Source: Bacteroidales bacterium
GTDB taxonomy: Bacteria; Bacteroidota; Bacteroidia; Bacteroidales; WCHB1-69
Length of the DNA: 32,233 bases
Direction of reading: 5' to 3'
NCBI GenBank assembly: GCA_017525505.1
Contig: JAFXSR010000027.1
Location: 1 to 32,233, forward strand
Shown: one piece after another, positions 1 to 8,069 of the stretch
Layout of the letters: each line of letters begins with the position of its first letter
Position numbering within the stretch: position 1 is the stretch's first letter
Position numbers and translations under genes: made by a program
Notes under the pieces: generated by a model
Told to the model about the DNA's origin: nothing
Seen by the model: only the letters and a program-made list of their open reading frames with translations
Database searches by the model: none

Positions 1-92
1 GCCGTGGTGGTGTCGTCGTTCCAATCCACCGATGATTCACCCCTGATGAAGTCGGTGGTCTTAATCTGTTTGCCTTTTATCAGTGTTGCCAT
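1..92 (-). CDS. Partial phage tail-region protein, N-terminus only
   Basis: The reverse strand opens with ATG at 92 and stays open for 30 codons to the window edge, starting MATLIKGKQIKTTDF. Six bases separate it from the stop of the upstream fibre-like gene, so it is the next gene of the same leftward tail operon. Too little is visible to name a function. Its place after a fibre-like protein suggests a fibre, adhesin or fibre-associated protein. The start is supported by the tight spacing and the A-rich bases before it. Confidence 0.6.
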   Translation of the reverse strand, partial: MATLIKGKQIKTTDFIRGESSVDWNDDTTT

Positions 93-98
93 ATCTTA

Positions 99-971
99 CT
101 ATTTAGTTGCTGCGATAAATACAAGGCTATCACTCTGCTCAGGTGCATGAGTTAGCATTGCAAATCCCACCTTATCCTCGATATAATCCGATCCTGAAAC
201 CAGCCGCTGGCCATTCAGGAACAGGTGAGAAGTGCCATAGATGTATGCCCTGTCAACCTTAAATCTGACATTCTCACCATTCTGTTCGCCACTTACCTCC
301 AACATCACAAGTTGCGACGATACTGCGTTTGTGATATTCTCCGCACTGACAGTCCTCAGAGCGATATTGTCGCTGAAGGCTGATATTCTCACCTTGCGCA
401 GACCGTCTTCAGTCACAATGGTGATAAAGTCGTCATCAGCAATATTCTTCACCTCCTTGATATCTTCAAGTTGCATCTCGGCATACTGTTTTTTTACAGC
501 TTCCACAGCAATGTTCACCACATCCTGGATGATGGCGTTACGGGCATTCTGTAATAAGGTATTGACATTGTCCAGCAGGTCTGTATAGCCATTGATGTCA
601 CTTATACTAAGACCAGAGATATCAACCTCTCCTGGCTCTCCTTTTAGCGACTTCAGGAAGTCCTCCTCATCACCGCTATTGCCCTGTGCGCGCCATAAGT
701 CGTATGCGCTGACGCTGATGCGGATGGCAGAGCTCCACTCCCCGTTGCCGACCTTGATGCGGAGGTAAATGTCGCCGGACGAGTAGCTGTCGTGCCAGCT
801 CGACCCGTTGGACGAATACTGCACCTGCAGTGTGGGCACGGTCACATTTGATGCTACAGAGGCCGCCAAGTCATCTTTGCCGATGCGTATGTAGTCGCCT
901 TTGTTGTCGTAACCGACTAAATAATCCGTGTCGGCCAGAAGGTGTTTCAGTAAAAAATCCCTGAATTTCAT
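99..971 (-). CDS. Tail fibre-like protein with short collagen-like motif
   Basis: A 290-residue protein. In the middle it has the phrase YDLWRAQGNSGDEEDFLKSLKGEPGEV, given here as its two halves YDLWRAQGNSGDEEDFL and KSLKGEPGEV; this kind of linker, with a GxPG collagen-like stub, recurs in phage fibre and host-recognition proteins. The last 50 residues (SHLFLNGQRL, then SGSDYIED) resemble the short beta-rich C-terminal units of Bacteroides phage fibres. The middle third looks alpha-helical. It sits downstream of the baseplate genes, where Mu-like phages carry fibres. A role in receptor binding is inferred from position and the linker; no enzymatic motif is seen. Confidence 0.6.
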   Translation of the reverse strand: MKFRDFLLKHLLADTDYLVGYDNKGDYIRIGKDDLAASVASNVTVPTLQVQYSSNGSSWHDSYSSGDIYLRIKVGNGEWSSAIRISVSAYDLWRAQGNSGDEEDFLKSLKGEPGEVDISGLSISDINGYTDLLDNVNTLLQNARNAIIQDVVNIAVEAVKKQYAEMQLEDIKEVKNIADDDFITIVTEDGLRKVRISAFSDNIALRTVSAENITNAVSSQLVMLEVSGEQNGENVRFKVDRAYIYGTSHLFLNGQRLVSGSDYIEDKVGFAMLTHAPEQSDSLVFIAATK

Positions 972-982
972 TTTTCTATTAT

Positions 983-1267
983 TTATGCCGTTATTGTTTC
1001 AAATTCTTCTGTGGTAACCTCCACGGTTCCATCGTTGGCAGTGAGGACATCATCATCCTCCTCATATACACATGCGGGACTTGAGCCCTGTGTGCGGATA
1101 TAATCCACCGCACGCTTCGCCGACACATCCTCATCCTCCAGCTCCATGCCGGCAACTTCCGAGGAGGCCTCTATGTCATTGTGCGACATGATGCCAAACA
1201 TGCTGTCAGCGTCACCACAGTGCTCTACGGCCAAGTCTGCCACTGTCTGTCTGTCACGTCCCGTCAT
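983..1267 (-). CDS. Small acidic tail-region protein, LysM-like N-terminus
   Basis: A 94-residue very acidic protein. Its first 45 residues (DRQTVADLAVEHCGDADSMF then GIMSHNDI) resemble the LysM-like repeat of short tail proteins: a 'QTVxDLAxEHCG' helix followed by an 'N-D-I' turn. The C-terminal half is Asp/Glu rich with no recognised domain. Its ATG overlaps the stop codon of the upstream gene (ATGA at 1264-1267), indicating translational coupling in the tail operon. LysM-like modules in baseplates can bind peptidoglycan or join tail parts, but which applies here is unknown. The family call is a weak resemblance. Confidence 0.5.
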   Translation of the reverse strand: MTGRDRQTVADLAVEHCGDADSMFGIMSHNDIEASSEVAGMELEDEDVSAKRAVDYIRTQGSSPACVYEEDDDVLTANDGTVEVTTEEFETITA

Positions 1268-2073
1268 AGCAGTATCTCAGAGTTAACATACATTGTCCAT
1301 GATATGCTATTCCATTCCGTATCGGGACCAGCTATGCTATCCAGTGCCTCTCCTGCATAAAACTTAATGGTAGTTCCAATCAGCATAGCACGAAGAGGAC
1401 GGTATTGATTATTGCAAAACAGCACCGCATTTAATGATTGTGCTCCGGAGATGCTGGCAGGAATAGAAACCTCCATTGTGTACTCATCGTCGCTGACGGG
1501 TGTTTGATTGTTTGACACTGATGCTTCCAATTTCAGCTTCACCCTCAGCCTTCTGTCGTTTTTACACAATATGTTACCATAGTTTTCGGCCAGAGATACA
1601 TTGGTATTGGCCAATTGTGCCCGGAATTGCGGCAGCAAATCGGTATATACACCTAGCTCTAACACGTCCTTGAGGTGGTAGAACGTCCATCTCTCGTTGG
1701 CGTTGTAGGTGTTTTCAATCACGGCTCGCTCCTCGCTATACACGCCTTCTATTGAGTGTCCACTGTTATCATGCACATCATGTGCGGTCTCCGTGATGGT
1801 GACTTTTGCGGACGTCAAATCAAACATTGATACACCAGCTCCGGCATCATATCGCACCAGTCTCCTGTTACCCATAGTTACCACATACAAGTATTTGTAA
1901 CCTGCAAGCGATGTGACACCGCTTTCCGCACCCAGTATCACCGCCGATTTGTTCGGCAAATTCAACCCGGCCAGCAACACATTCACTGCCCTGGCATTGT
2001 CATATACCACTTGTAATGTCTCGGCGCATAGCGGATAACCGCCCGGCCTGCTGATGTTTAGCAGTTTATCCAT
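1264..2073 (-). CDS. Conserved hypothetical tail/baseplate protein
   Basis: A 269-residue protein without a domain I recognise. It is rich in beta-type segments and starts MDKLLNISRPGGYPLCAETL, a pattern often seen at the start of structural proteins next to fibres in Bacteroides phages. It lies between a short gene after baseplate J and the LysM-like protein, with 2 bases to the upstream gene and a 4-base overlap downstream, so it belongs to the baseplate/fibre block. No signal peptide or membrane segment is visible. It could be a baseplate wedge accessory or a fibre connector; this is inference from position only. Confidence 0.55.
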   Translation of the reverse strand: MDKLLNISRPGGYPLCAETLQVVYDNARAVNVLLAGLNLPNKSAVILGAESGVTSLAGYKYLYVVTMGNRRLVRYDAGAGVSMFDLTSAKVTITETAHDVHDNSGHSIEGVYSEERAVIENTYNANERWTFYHLKDVLELGVYTDLLPQFRAQLANTNVSLAENYGNILCKNDRRLRVKLKLEASVSNNQTPVSDDEYTMEVSIPASISGAQSLNAVLFCNNQYRPLRAMLIGTTIKFYAGEALDSIAGPDTEWNSISWTMYVNSEILL

Positions 2074-2075
2074 AA

Positions 2076-2567
2076 TTAATCCTCCTGATAATATTCGATT
2101 ATGTATTTTGTGCCTGTCATTTTATACTGTTTAACCAGCTTTTCAACGGCATTTCGAAGGTCTGTGTTGCACTCAAACGCCATGGGTATCCTCACCACGA
2201 AAGGAGCGGTGCCCCAGCTGCTGTGTGGTGTCAGCGTCACACAACCTATCATAAGCGGTTGCCATTCGGCATCGGGATAGACCAGGATTGCCGGCACGGC
2301 TTCTCCGTCATTGATAAGGATGGGGCAATATGGACTCACACTGTGCAAGATGTCGTAAAAGCGGTCGTTGAGCATGGCCTGCATACTGCCTACGCAGGCG
2401 TTATAGCTGAGCTGCCACAGGCAATTCCGCCTGTACATGGTAAAACGGTGATGCAACGCCTTGACCGGCTTCTGCAGCACATCTGCCAGCTCCTTCAGGT
2501 TTCCTCTCAAAGAGAATGGCAGGAGCCCGATGGCGAATTTCCGTATGTTGACACTGTATTTAGACAT
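2076..2567 (-). CDS. Hypothetical baseplate-region protein (gp48 position)
   Basis: A 163-residue protein directly after the baseplate J-like gene, overlapping it by 8 bases. In Mu and P2 this slot is held by the tail protein that completes the wedge (gp48 / P2 gpI), and the length is compatible, but I do not see a diagnostic motif. The sequence has a helical N-terminal half (LRGNLKELADVLQKPVKAL) and a beta-rich C-terminal half. The function is inferred from gene order. Confidence 0.5.
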   Translation of the reverse strand: MSKYSVNIRKFAIGLLPFSLRGNLKELADVLQKPVKALHHRFTMYRRNCLWQLSYNACVGSMQAMLNDRFYDILHSVSPYCPILINDGEAVPAILVYPDAEWQPLMIGCVTLTPHSSWGTAPFVVRIPMAFECNTDLRNAVEKLVKQYKMTGTKYIIEYYQED

Positions 2568-3432
2568 TGGCTATCATTGTTATTTCGTTATCCTCATCAC
2601 CTGCGAGCTTGATATGGCCCGCAACAGGTATATATCGCGCGTCATGCGCAATGCGCTCGTAGTCGTAACCCGCATGGAGGGCGTATGCCTCGCCAACCTC
2701 TATGATGTCGAGTCCCGACACTGCCTGCAGGCGGTCAACCATGGTCATGGTCACGTACTCACCGTTGAAGTCGATGTCGGTCAGATACTGTCTTATCACC
2801 TCCTTCACTTTGTTCAGCGCCGTTGTCTCCGTGAAGATGGTGGGGTTGTACCATACCGTCATTTTCAGCTTCAGCATGTCGGCATTGCGGCTGATCACTG
2901 TCACCGGAATACCGGCAGGTTTCAGACGGCTGATATAGTACTCGAAAGCGGCTTTTTCATCCGTGTCAAGCGGTTCCAGTTCCCCGTCTCCATCCTTGGC
3001 CACCTTCAGCTTTACACCATAGCCATAATCCTCACAGCTGGCGTGGCGGATAATCTTATGTTCGTCAGATGGGATGGCGTAGGTGCCAGTGGACTCATCC
3101 AGTCCGAAATCGGTGCCATCCTCATACTGGAAGTTCTTGGCCACATTCTCAAACCAGCCGGCATGGCCATAACGCTCAAGGCCGATGGTTGTATCGACAT
3201 CTGCCATGAACCAGTCCATCATGTGTTCCAGCAGCGCAATACCGGCTGCCACCACATAGATAAGGCAGGTTTCCACACTCACTGCGCTGAATTTGTCGTT
3301 GTAATACGACACCAGTTCTGCCTCGTCAGCATCGGCGTTATAGCCCGTGAGGCCGAAGGCGGTGCGCAGTGTCTCGTTGCGTACAAACGCCACCTTCATT
3401 ACATTCGCTATGTCATTTATCGTTCTGGCCAT
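2560..3432 (-). CDS. Baseplate J-like protein
   Basis: A 290-residue protein of the baseplate J / Mu gp47 class. It has the expected long N-terminal helix region (LIYVVAAGIALLEHMMDWF), a middle domain with TGTYAIPSDEHKI, then the characteristic segment KPAGIPVTVISRNADMLKLK followed by ALNKVKEVIRQYLTDIDFNG. J-like proteins form the wedges around the central hub of contractile tails. It lies 4 bases downstream of the gp25-like gene and overlaps the next gene by 8 bases, the usual wedge-cluster order. Confidence is good from motif order and context. Confidence 0.8.
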   Translation of the reverse strand: MARTINDIANVMKVAFVRNETLRTAFGLTGYNADADEAELVSYYNDKFSAVSVETCLIYVVAAGIALLEHMMDWFMADVDTTIGLERYGHAGWFENVAKNFQYEDGTDFGLDESTGTYAIPSDEHKIIRHASCEDYGYGVKLKVAKDGDGELEPLDTDEKAAFEYYISRLKPAGIPVTVISRNADMLKLKMTVWYNPTIFTETTALNKVKEVIRQYLTDIDFNGEYVTMTMVDRLQAVSGLDIIEVGEAYALHAGYDYERIAHDARYIPVAGHIKLAGDEDNEITMIANV

Positions 3433-3436
3433 AATC

Positions 3437-3724
3437 TTAGTTCTTAGTCTTTATTTCCACTTCAACACCACCGTCAATCACCCGCAACCGTTCCACATCG
3501 ATGTGGCACTGTTTCAGCTGTCCTTTTACATTGCCAGCCCAGAACGGGTCGGGTGTGCCGGCAATCATGCGCCTGGCGTTGCCGCCCAGTGTGGGGGCGT
3601 GCTTGTACTCGCCGGTGAAGGCTCCAATGAGGTGCTGTGCCAACTGCGTGCGGTTGTCGCCTATGGCCACATGCCCGCCGCTGATTACCATGTTCCCGTT
3701 GTCGTCAACCAGTATGCCTTTCAT
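3437..3724 (-). CDS. Baseplate gp25/W-like small protein
   Basis: A 95-residue protein, the size expected for small wedge proteins of the gp25/gpW or DUF2634 type, located between the spike and the J-like protein exactly where that gene is found in Mu-like and P2-like phages. The segment RTQLAQHLIGAFTGEYKHAP resembles the 'q.i...L.t..GE....p..G' pattern of this group. It would link the sheath initiator to the wedge. The identification depends on position plus this pattern. Confidence 0.65.
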   Translation of the reverse strand: MKGILVDDNGNMVISGGHVAIGDNRTQLAQHLIGAFTGEYKHAPTLGGNARRMIAGTPDPFWAGNVKGQLKQCHIDVERLRVIDGGVEVEIKTKN

Positions 3725-3727
3725 ATC

Positions 3728-4222
3728 TTAGTGGGTTATTTTGGTGTCTTCGTAATCTGATGAACTGAAGGGAGACAGCGCACTAACCATCACTCCTGTT
3801 GCGCTACCCGATACTACAGGGTGCGTATGTGCATTGATAGCTATCACCAGTTCATTCAGTTTCTGTGTCAGTTTTTCTATTTGTATCAATCCCTTGTTGT
3901 TGCCGCCGTTGAAGATGATTTTGTCGGTGGCGTCGATCTCTATTTTTTCCACTTCGCTGTACCCCACCGCCGCCAGCTGTGACAGATTTCCCGAAAGGTC
4001 AACCACCAATACATGACTGCCAATCTTGGGAGTGACCAGTATCTTGCTGTCTTCACCGTTCATCACGGCTCTCAGGCGCACATCGGTCAGTTTCATGCCC
4101 TCCAGCTCCACATCGCAAGTCTCGCCATCCACACTTGTCACCTTGGCGGTAAAACAGGTGAAACTACCGTTGCCGTTTGCGATTCTCTTGATTTTTTCTC
4201 TGATTTCGCTCAGTGGGTCCAT
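3728..4222 (-). CDS. Baseplate central spike protein (gpV/gp45-like)
   Basis: A 164-residue protein with an N-terminal OB-type beta region (residues about 20-100: VDGETCDVELEGMKL, then ILVTPKIGSHVLVV) and a C-terminal tip containing AHTHPV. The H-x-H pattern is the metal-binding tip seen in P2 gpV/Mu gp45-type membrane-piercing spikes. Neighbours are the hub protein upstream and gp25-like downstream. The start ATG at 4222 is only 32 bases from the oppositely directed start of the inserted gene at 4255, so the two 5' ends are divergent here. Confidence 0.75.
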   Translation of the reverse strand: MDPLSEIREKIKRIANGNGSFTCFTAKVTSVDGETCDVELEGMKLTDVRLRAVMNGEDSKILVTPKIGSHVLVVDLSGNLSQLAAVGYSEVEKIEIDATDKIIFNGGNNKGLIQIEKLTQKLNELVIAINAHTHPVVSGSATGVMVSALSPFSSSDYEDTKITH

Positions 4223-4231
4223 TATTTTTTG

Positions 4232-4239
4232 TATTTTTG
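4232..4239 (+). promoter_or_regulatory. Bacteroidetes -7 promoter motif for the antisense gene at 4255
   Basis: TATTTTTG matches the Bacteroides -7 consensus TAnnTTTG and ends 15 bases before the ATG at 4255. No good -33 TTTG is visible upstream. It lies just outside the spike gene start on the other strand, so the secreted protein gene can be transcribed independently of the leftward late operon. Confidence 0.55.
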
Positions 4240-4254
4240 TCGAAAATTCTTGCT

Positions 4255-4638
4255 ATGAAGAAGTTTCTGCTTGTTTTCGTATTTATATGTTCTCTGTGCG
4301 TGTCCTATGCCCAGAGTGTGAAAATTGACGAATGCAAAATAACATGCGATTATGGCTTTATGAAGGAAACTTTCAGCGCATACGGCAATGTCTATATTGA
4401 AACCAACCCGAAAGAACCGGTAGAATTAGAAGTTAGGATTGTAACCAATCCCGCCATTGCAGATTTTAGCGTTTTCAAAACCACCGACACTCCAAAACAG
4501 TGTGGCGAGTGGCGGTTTGTGAAAGACCGAAGCAAGGCTGATTTCAGCATTCGGTATGTCAAAGAGCATGAAGACTGTACCATTCACTTTACCTCCAACC
4601 GCAATGATGCTGGATGGAATATAGTGCTTCGGCATTAG
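4255..4638 (+). CDS. Secreted DUF6150-like protein, opposite-strand cargo gene
   Basis: A 127-residue protein starting MKKFLLVFVFICSLCVSYAQ, a clear signal peptide with likely cleavage after Tyr-Ala. The mature C-terminal half carries spaced ADF/AGW units (IADFSVFKT, KADFSIRYVK, CTIHFTSNRNDAGW) like the short repeats of Bacteroidetes DUF6150 proteins. An upstream in-frame ATG at 4213 is rejected because starting at 4255 gives the signal peptide and follows a promoter motif. The gene lies between hub and spike genes on the opposite strand; its TAG overlaps the hub gene stop in the sequence TTAG. This suggests a moron expressed from the prophage and exported by the host. Target or function is unknown. 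Confidence 0.75.
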   Translation: MKKFLLVFVFICSLCVSYAQSVKIDECKITCDYGFMKETFSAYGNVYIETNPKEPVELEVRIVTNPAIADFSVFKTTDTPKQCGEWRFVKDRSKADFSIRYVKEHEDCTIHFTSNRNDAGWNIVLRH

Positions 4639-5588
4639 CCTAACTTTCTTCCCAGTGTCACCCTTCTTTTCGCCCCGTTCTGACCGAACTCTATCTCTAC
4701 ACATGTGACGTAGTAAACTCCTTCCGGTCTTTCCTTGTCTCGCAGGCGGACACTGCCTCCTGCTTTTACCACGGGTACCAACCAGCCTGTCAAATTTCCC
4801 TCATACCCGCTATAATTCCATAAGTTGTATTCGTTTTCAGCGGCTTTTTTCAAATCACTTTCATTACTTGCATCCACATATCGGGTTACTTTCTGTCCGC
4901 CACTAATCCCGTATTCTTGTTTTGACAATTCCCCGTTTGGTTTGGTAAACTTCACCTCCACCAACACCTTCTTGTCCGCTTTGTCCTTCCACTTCAATTC
5001 GTTGCTCTGCACGTTCACCTGCGTGTCGTATATCACAGGTTTTTCGCCTGGCAACTGCTGGTAAACCGGATGCACATGCAGCGTCTTCCCCTCGAACCAG
5101 ATATTGGCCTTGGTGTCTTCGTGAACCTTCTTCAGCACATCGAGGGCAGTGCTCTTGAACACCACCAGCTTCTCGTAGGTGAAGTCGTAATCGCAATCCA
5201 CCTTCATTTCAGGTGACACTTGTGTCAGGATTTTCTGCAGCAGGTCTTTCAGCGATATGGCCTTGTACTCCATGTCCTCCACAGTCTTGTCCATCAAATA
5301 AAGAGCGTCCTCACATTCCAGAACCAAGGTGTTGTTGTCCCTTGAAATGCGTTTTAAATAACCCGTAAACTCTGTTTCAAGACTATCGTCATAACCCAGC
5401 TGGATGGTCACAGCGTCACCGGCATGAATCTTGTCCTCAATTTTACGCCAGGTATTCAGGTACTGTCCCGGCAGCTCAATGGAGGCGGTATCGCTCAGGT
5501 TCAGCACCGAGGTGTTGATTTTCACCTCCTTCAGTGTCTGCACACTGTATTTCCCTATGGTTATATGCCAGTTCAGCAGGTACATCAC
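4635..5588 (-). CDS. Late control D-like baseplate hub protein
   Basis: A 317-residue protein resembling the phage late control D / Mu gp44 hub group. The N-terminal part (SDTASIELPGQYLNTWRKIE, then IHAGDAVTIQLGYDD and EFTGYLKRIS) is the usual beta-barrel hub start, followed by KDLLQKILTQV and the 'YDFTYEKLVVFKSTALDVLKK' type segment. It forms the hub on which the spike sits. It overlaps the upstream gene by 4 bases. Downstream it meets the inserted plus-strand gene, whose stop overlaps this one's. Confidence 0.8.
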   Translation of the reverse strand: MMYLLNWHITIGKYSVQTLKEVKINTSVLNLSDTASIELPGQYLNTWRKIEDKIHAGDAVTIQLGYDDSLETEFTGYLKRISRDNNTLVLECEDALYLMDKTVEDMEYKAISLKDLLQKILTQVSPEMKVDCDYDFTYEKLVVFKSTALDVLKKVHEDTKANIWFEGKTLHVHPVYQQLPGEKPVIYDTQVNVQSNELKWKDKADKKVLVEVKFTKPNGELSKQEYGISGGQKVTRYVDASNESDLKKAAENEYNLWNYSGYEGNLTGWLVPVVKAGGSVRLRDKERPEGVYYVTCVEIEFGQNGAKRRVTLGRKLG

Positions 5589-6181
5589 TCTTCGATTAAC
5601 AGGTTATAGTCATAATCACTCAAGGCCTGTATTTCAAACACCTGACGGTTCAGGTGGGTATCCTGGTTCACGGTGTAACTCTGCACGATGATGCCAAAAT
5701 CGCCGCCATCCAGGTCAAACAGTTTCAGAAAGTCGCTCACAATGTCAATCCTTTCAGGTGAGTCGAGCAGCTTGCGCAGCCGTTCAACGCCTCTATATGG
5801 ATAGGTATCATATATGCCTGTGGCGTAACCGTCGTAATCACCATCTTCAGATGTGCTGGTTACAGCCACCGATATGGACAGGCTCAAATCGCCTTCTGTG
5901 ATCATCTCTTTCACAGTGCCCTTTCCGTTGAGCACAGGTGTGGCTACAATGGTTCGCTCACGGCTCACATTCACCACGGCCTCCTTGAAATAGAAACTTT
6001 CCTCCTTGCCTCTCATCGATAGGGGAACAACAAGGTCTTTACCGTACATATCCTTTCCGGACACCAAAGGATATGGTGTAGCGTCATCGGGACGCTTTCT
6101 CAAGCCGGAAGCGTTGTATTTGGCGGCTGTCACAAAGGTAACAGGCACAAGAGGTAAGTTCGGAAGAGGTTCTATCAACAT
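5585..6181 (-). CDS. Conserved tail protein between tape measure and hub (DUF6046-like)
   Basis: A 198-residue protein located where Mu has gp43 (DNA circularisation-like tail protein). It contains the conserved-looking core GTVKEMITEGDLSLSISVAV and EDGDYDGYATGIYDTYPYRG, which I associate with Bacteroidetes phage DUF6046 proteins; the middle segment VERLRKLLDSPERIDIVSDF is helical. It overlaps the hub gene by 4 bases. A structural role between tail tube and hub is likely, but the family name is from memory. Confidence 0.55.
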   Translation of the reverse strand: MLIEPLPNLPLVPVTFVTAAKYNASGLRKRPDDATPYPLVSGKDMYGKDLVVPLSMRGKEESFYFKEAVVNVSRERTIVATPVLNGKGTVKEMITEGDLSLSISVAVTSTSEDGDYDGYATGIYDTYPYRGVERLRKLLDSPERIDIVSDFLKLFDLDGGDFGIIVQSYTVNQDTHLNRQVFEIQALSDYDYNLLIEE

Positions 6182-6193
6182 ATCTTTTCTTTT

Positions 6194-7861
6194 TTATGAT
6201 GCGGTTTCCGCCATACCTAATACTCTTGCCATCAGCTCCATCATATAACGCTCCACATTGTCTTTGTTGTCGGCAAGGCCGCCATTGAAGTTCATTGTAC
6301 CCACCATGCTGCCAAGGGTGATGTTGATCTGTTGGGCTTTGCCCGCCACAGTCCCTGCGGTGCTGCCAAGGTTTCCTTTGGCCAATTTGCCACTGCCAGT
6401 TCCCGATGACGCCCCCGGCTTACCAGGAGAAAGCACCGATGTGGATTCCTCGGCTTTTGCCTTTGGTGTGACGTAGGTCGCATTGTCCAGATTGTTTCTA
6501 ATCTCCGCAATCCTGTCGGCACCCTTTTGGGCCAGGTGGCCAAGTTTTGGGATTTTCGACAGCAACTCAAGCAATGCCTGGACAGGTTTTAACATTGCGT
6601 CGATGATGACAAAGCCAATACGCTTGATGCCTGCGAGGATGCCGCCATCGGTAAAGGCGGTCTTCACGCTGTCCCAGTGCTTGATGAACGAAGTAACAAG
6701 ATTGATGACCATGCCCAACGGTGGAACAAGCATCAGTATTGCTGATCCTATCCCATCCAGCCAGTTCCGAACACCCTCGAACTCGGTGTATAACCATGCG
6801 GTGAATGCCGTAATGGCCGTCATGGCAATGGCAATCCAACCCACGATGGGTATGCTGCCGATGGCCACCGAAATACCCTTGCAGGCCACTGACGCTATTC
6901 CTTTCAACCATGGAAAAAATCCGCCTGCCGCCTTGGTGGCCAAAGCAAAGTTTTTCATTCCTGTTATACACAAACCAATGCCTCCTTTTACGGTTTTGAA
7001 CAACAATTCAAACATCGGATACATCTGGGAAATAGGAACTATCACATTACCCATTTCTGCAATCCAAGCAGTAGCGCCACCGGTAAGCTCAAAAAGTTTT
7101 ACTTTTAGGTCGTCAATAGTGTCGTTCATCTTGGCGATTTTGCCGGCTGTGGTTTCCGCTGCTGTCTCTGCTCCCTGGTAAAAACGCCCACCTTCCTCGG
7201 TAGCCCATTCAAACGCCTGGGCAACCAAATCAGCGGAGATGGCACCTTTGCTCATCTCCTCCTTCAGCATAGCCATACTCTTGCCGGTCTTCTGGCTGAT
7301 AACCTCTAACGGATTGAATCCAGCGTTGATCATCTGCAGCAAATCCTGTCCCATCAGTTTCCCGGTACTGCTCATCTGGCTGAAGGCCAAGGCCAGCGAA
7401 TTCATCTTCTGGCTGTCGCCAAGGGCAATGTCACCAATATTCTTGAGTTTCCCGAAGGCGTATTCAGCGTCAAGACCGAAAGACATCATGGTCTTCTGGG
7501 CTTCAATCAATCCGCCACGACTGTAAACAGTTGCTTTGCCATATTCACGGATCTGGCCGACCAGACGTTCAGTGGCTTCCGCATCACCATTCAACAGCGT
7601 TTTCAGATTTGCTTGCTGCTGCTCGAAGTCCAGGGACGTGCCCACCATGGACTGGAACGCCTGCGAGACTTTACTGACGACACCAGTAAATGCGTCTAAT
7701 TTTATCGAATTTGCTCCTATAGTGTCTTTTAACTTTCCAAACCAAGACTGGGTCTTTTGCACATCTACCAGTACATTGCCCAACGCTTGATCCAATTGGG
7801 CAACGCCAGTATAGGCGTTTCCATTCAGGTTTATCGTAAAATTCACTACGTTGTTGCTCAT
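6194..7861 (-). CDS. Tape measure protein
   Basis: A 555-residue tape measure protein. Residues about 80-270 form the tape-measure domain (LKTLLNGDAEATERLVGQIR, VYSRGGLIEAQKTMMSFGLD, MGQDLLQMINAGFNPLEVIS). Two hydrophobic stretches follow at about 330-358 and 370-393, as expected for the part that inserts in the host membrane, then a low-complexity Gly/Ser/Lys tail. It lies after the tail chaperone pair and before the baseplate genes, the universal order. 555 residues is short for this family (Mu gp42 is longer), implying a short tail if the tape rule holds. The small plus-strand gene at 7908 starts just upstream. Confidence 0.85.
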   Translation of the reverse strand: MSNNVVNFTINLNGNAYTGVAQLDQALGNVLVDVQKTQSWFGKLKDTIGANSIKLDAFTGVVSKVSQAFQSMVGTSLDFEQQQANLKTLLNGDAEATERLVGQIREYGKATVYSRGGLIEAQKTMMSFGLDAEYAFGKLKNIGDIALGDSQKMNSLALAFSQMSSTGKLMGQDLLQMINAGFNPLEVISQKTGKSMAMLKEEMSKGAISADLVAQAFEWATEEGGRFYQGAETAAETTAGKIAKMNDTIDDLKVKLFELTGGATAWIAEMGNVIVPISQMYPMFELLFKTVKGGIGLCITGMKNFALATKAAGGFFPWLKGIASVACKGISVAIGSIPIVGWIAIAMTAITAFTAWLYTEFEGVRNWLDGIGSAILMLVPPLGMVINLVTSFIKHWDSVKTAFTDGGILAGIKRIGFVIIDAMLKPVQALLELLSKIPKLGHLAQKGADRIAEIRNNLDNATYVTPKAKAEESTSVLSPGKPGASSGTGSGKLAKGNLGSTAGTVAGKAQQINITLGSMVGTMNFNGGLADNKDNVERYMMELMARVLGMAETAS

Positions 7862-7878
7862 CGTATTGATTTATTTTG

Positions 7879-7886
7879 TATTTTTG
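7879..7886 (+). promoter_or_regulatory. Bacteroidetes -7 promoter motif for the small antisense gene at 7908
   Basis: TATTTTTG, preceded by G, matches TAnnTTTG and lies 21 bases before ATG 7908. The same nine bases, GTATTTTTG, precede the antisense gene at 4255. A second weaker TATTTTG lies 7 bases upstream. No convincing -33 element. Confidence 0.5.
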
Positions 7887-7907
7887 CTACGATATAATTT
7901 CAATGCT

Positions 7908-8069
7908 ATGGTTTTACTGGTAATCCTTGGTGCTTTTGTCTTGCTTTTCCTGATTGTTTTCGGGTTAAGTGGTGCTGGATCGATTAAAGATTTCTTCAAA
8001 GGAAACTTTTCCGGAGGAAGTGAAAATTTGCCCAATCCCATCCGTAAAACTCTTGGACACTGGTTTTAG
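7908..8069 (+). CDS. Small membrane protein, opposite-strand cargo gene
   Basis: A 53-residue protein starting MVLLVILGAFVLLFLIVFGL: one transmembrane helix at residues 1-20, then a polar tail (SIKDFFKGNFSGGSENLPNP). An in-frame upstream ATG at 7851 exists but would lie upstream of the promoter motif, so 7908 is preferred. It lies between tape measure and tail chaperone genes on the opposite strand. Its TAG overlaps the stop of the frameshifted chaperone product (TTAG at 8066-8069). No family recognised. A lysogeny-expressed membrane protein, for example an exclusion factor, is possible but unproven. Confidence 0.6.
   Translation: MVLLVILGAFVLLFLIVFGLSGAGSIKDFFKGNFSGGSENLPNPIRKTLGHWF

Noticed and set aside
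1..992. Diversity-generating retroelement as in Hankyphage
   Set aside because: No reverse transcriptase, template repeat or variable repeat is visible in the window; it could only lie further left.
2461..3447. Long plus-strand open frame of 328 codons
   Set aside because: It is the complement of the baseplate J-like gene; composition is His/Val rich without a domain, and the minus-strand protein is a clear family member.
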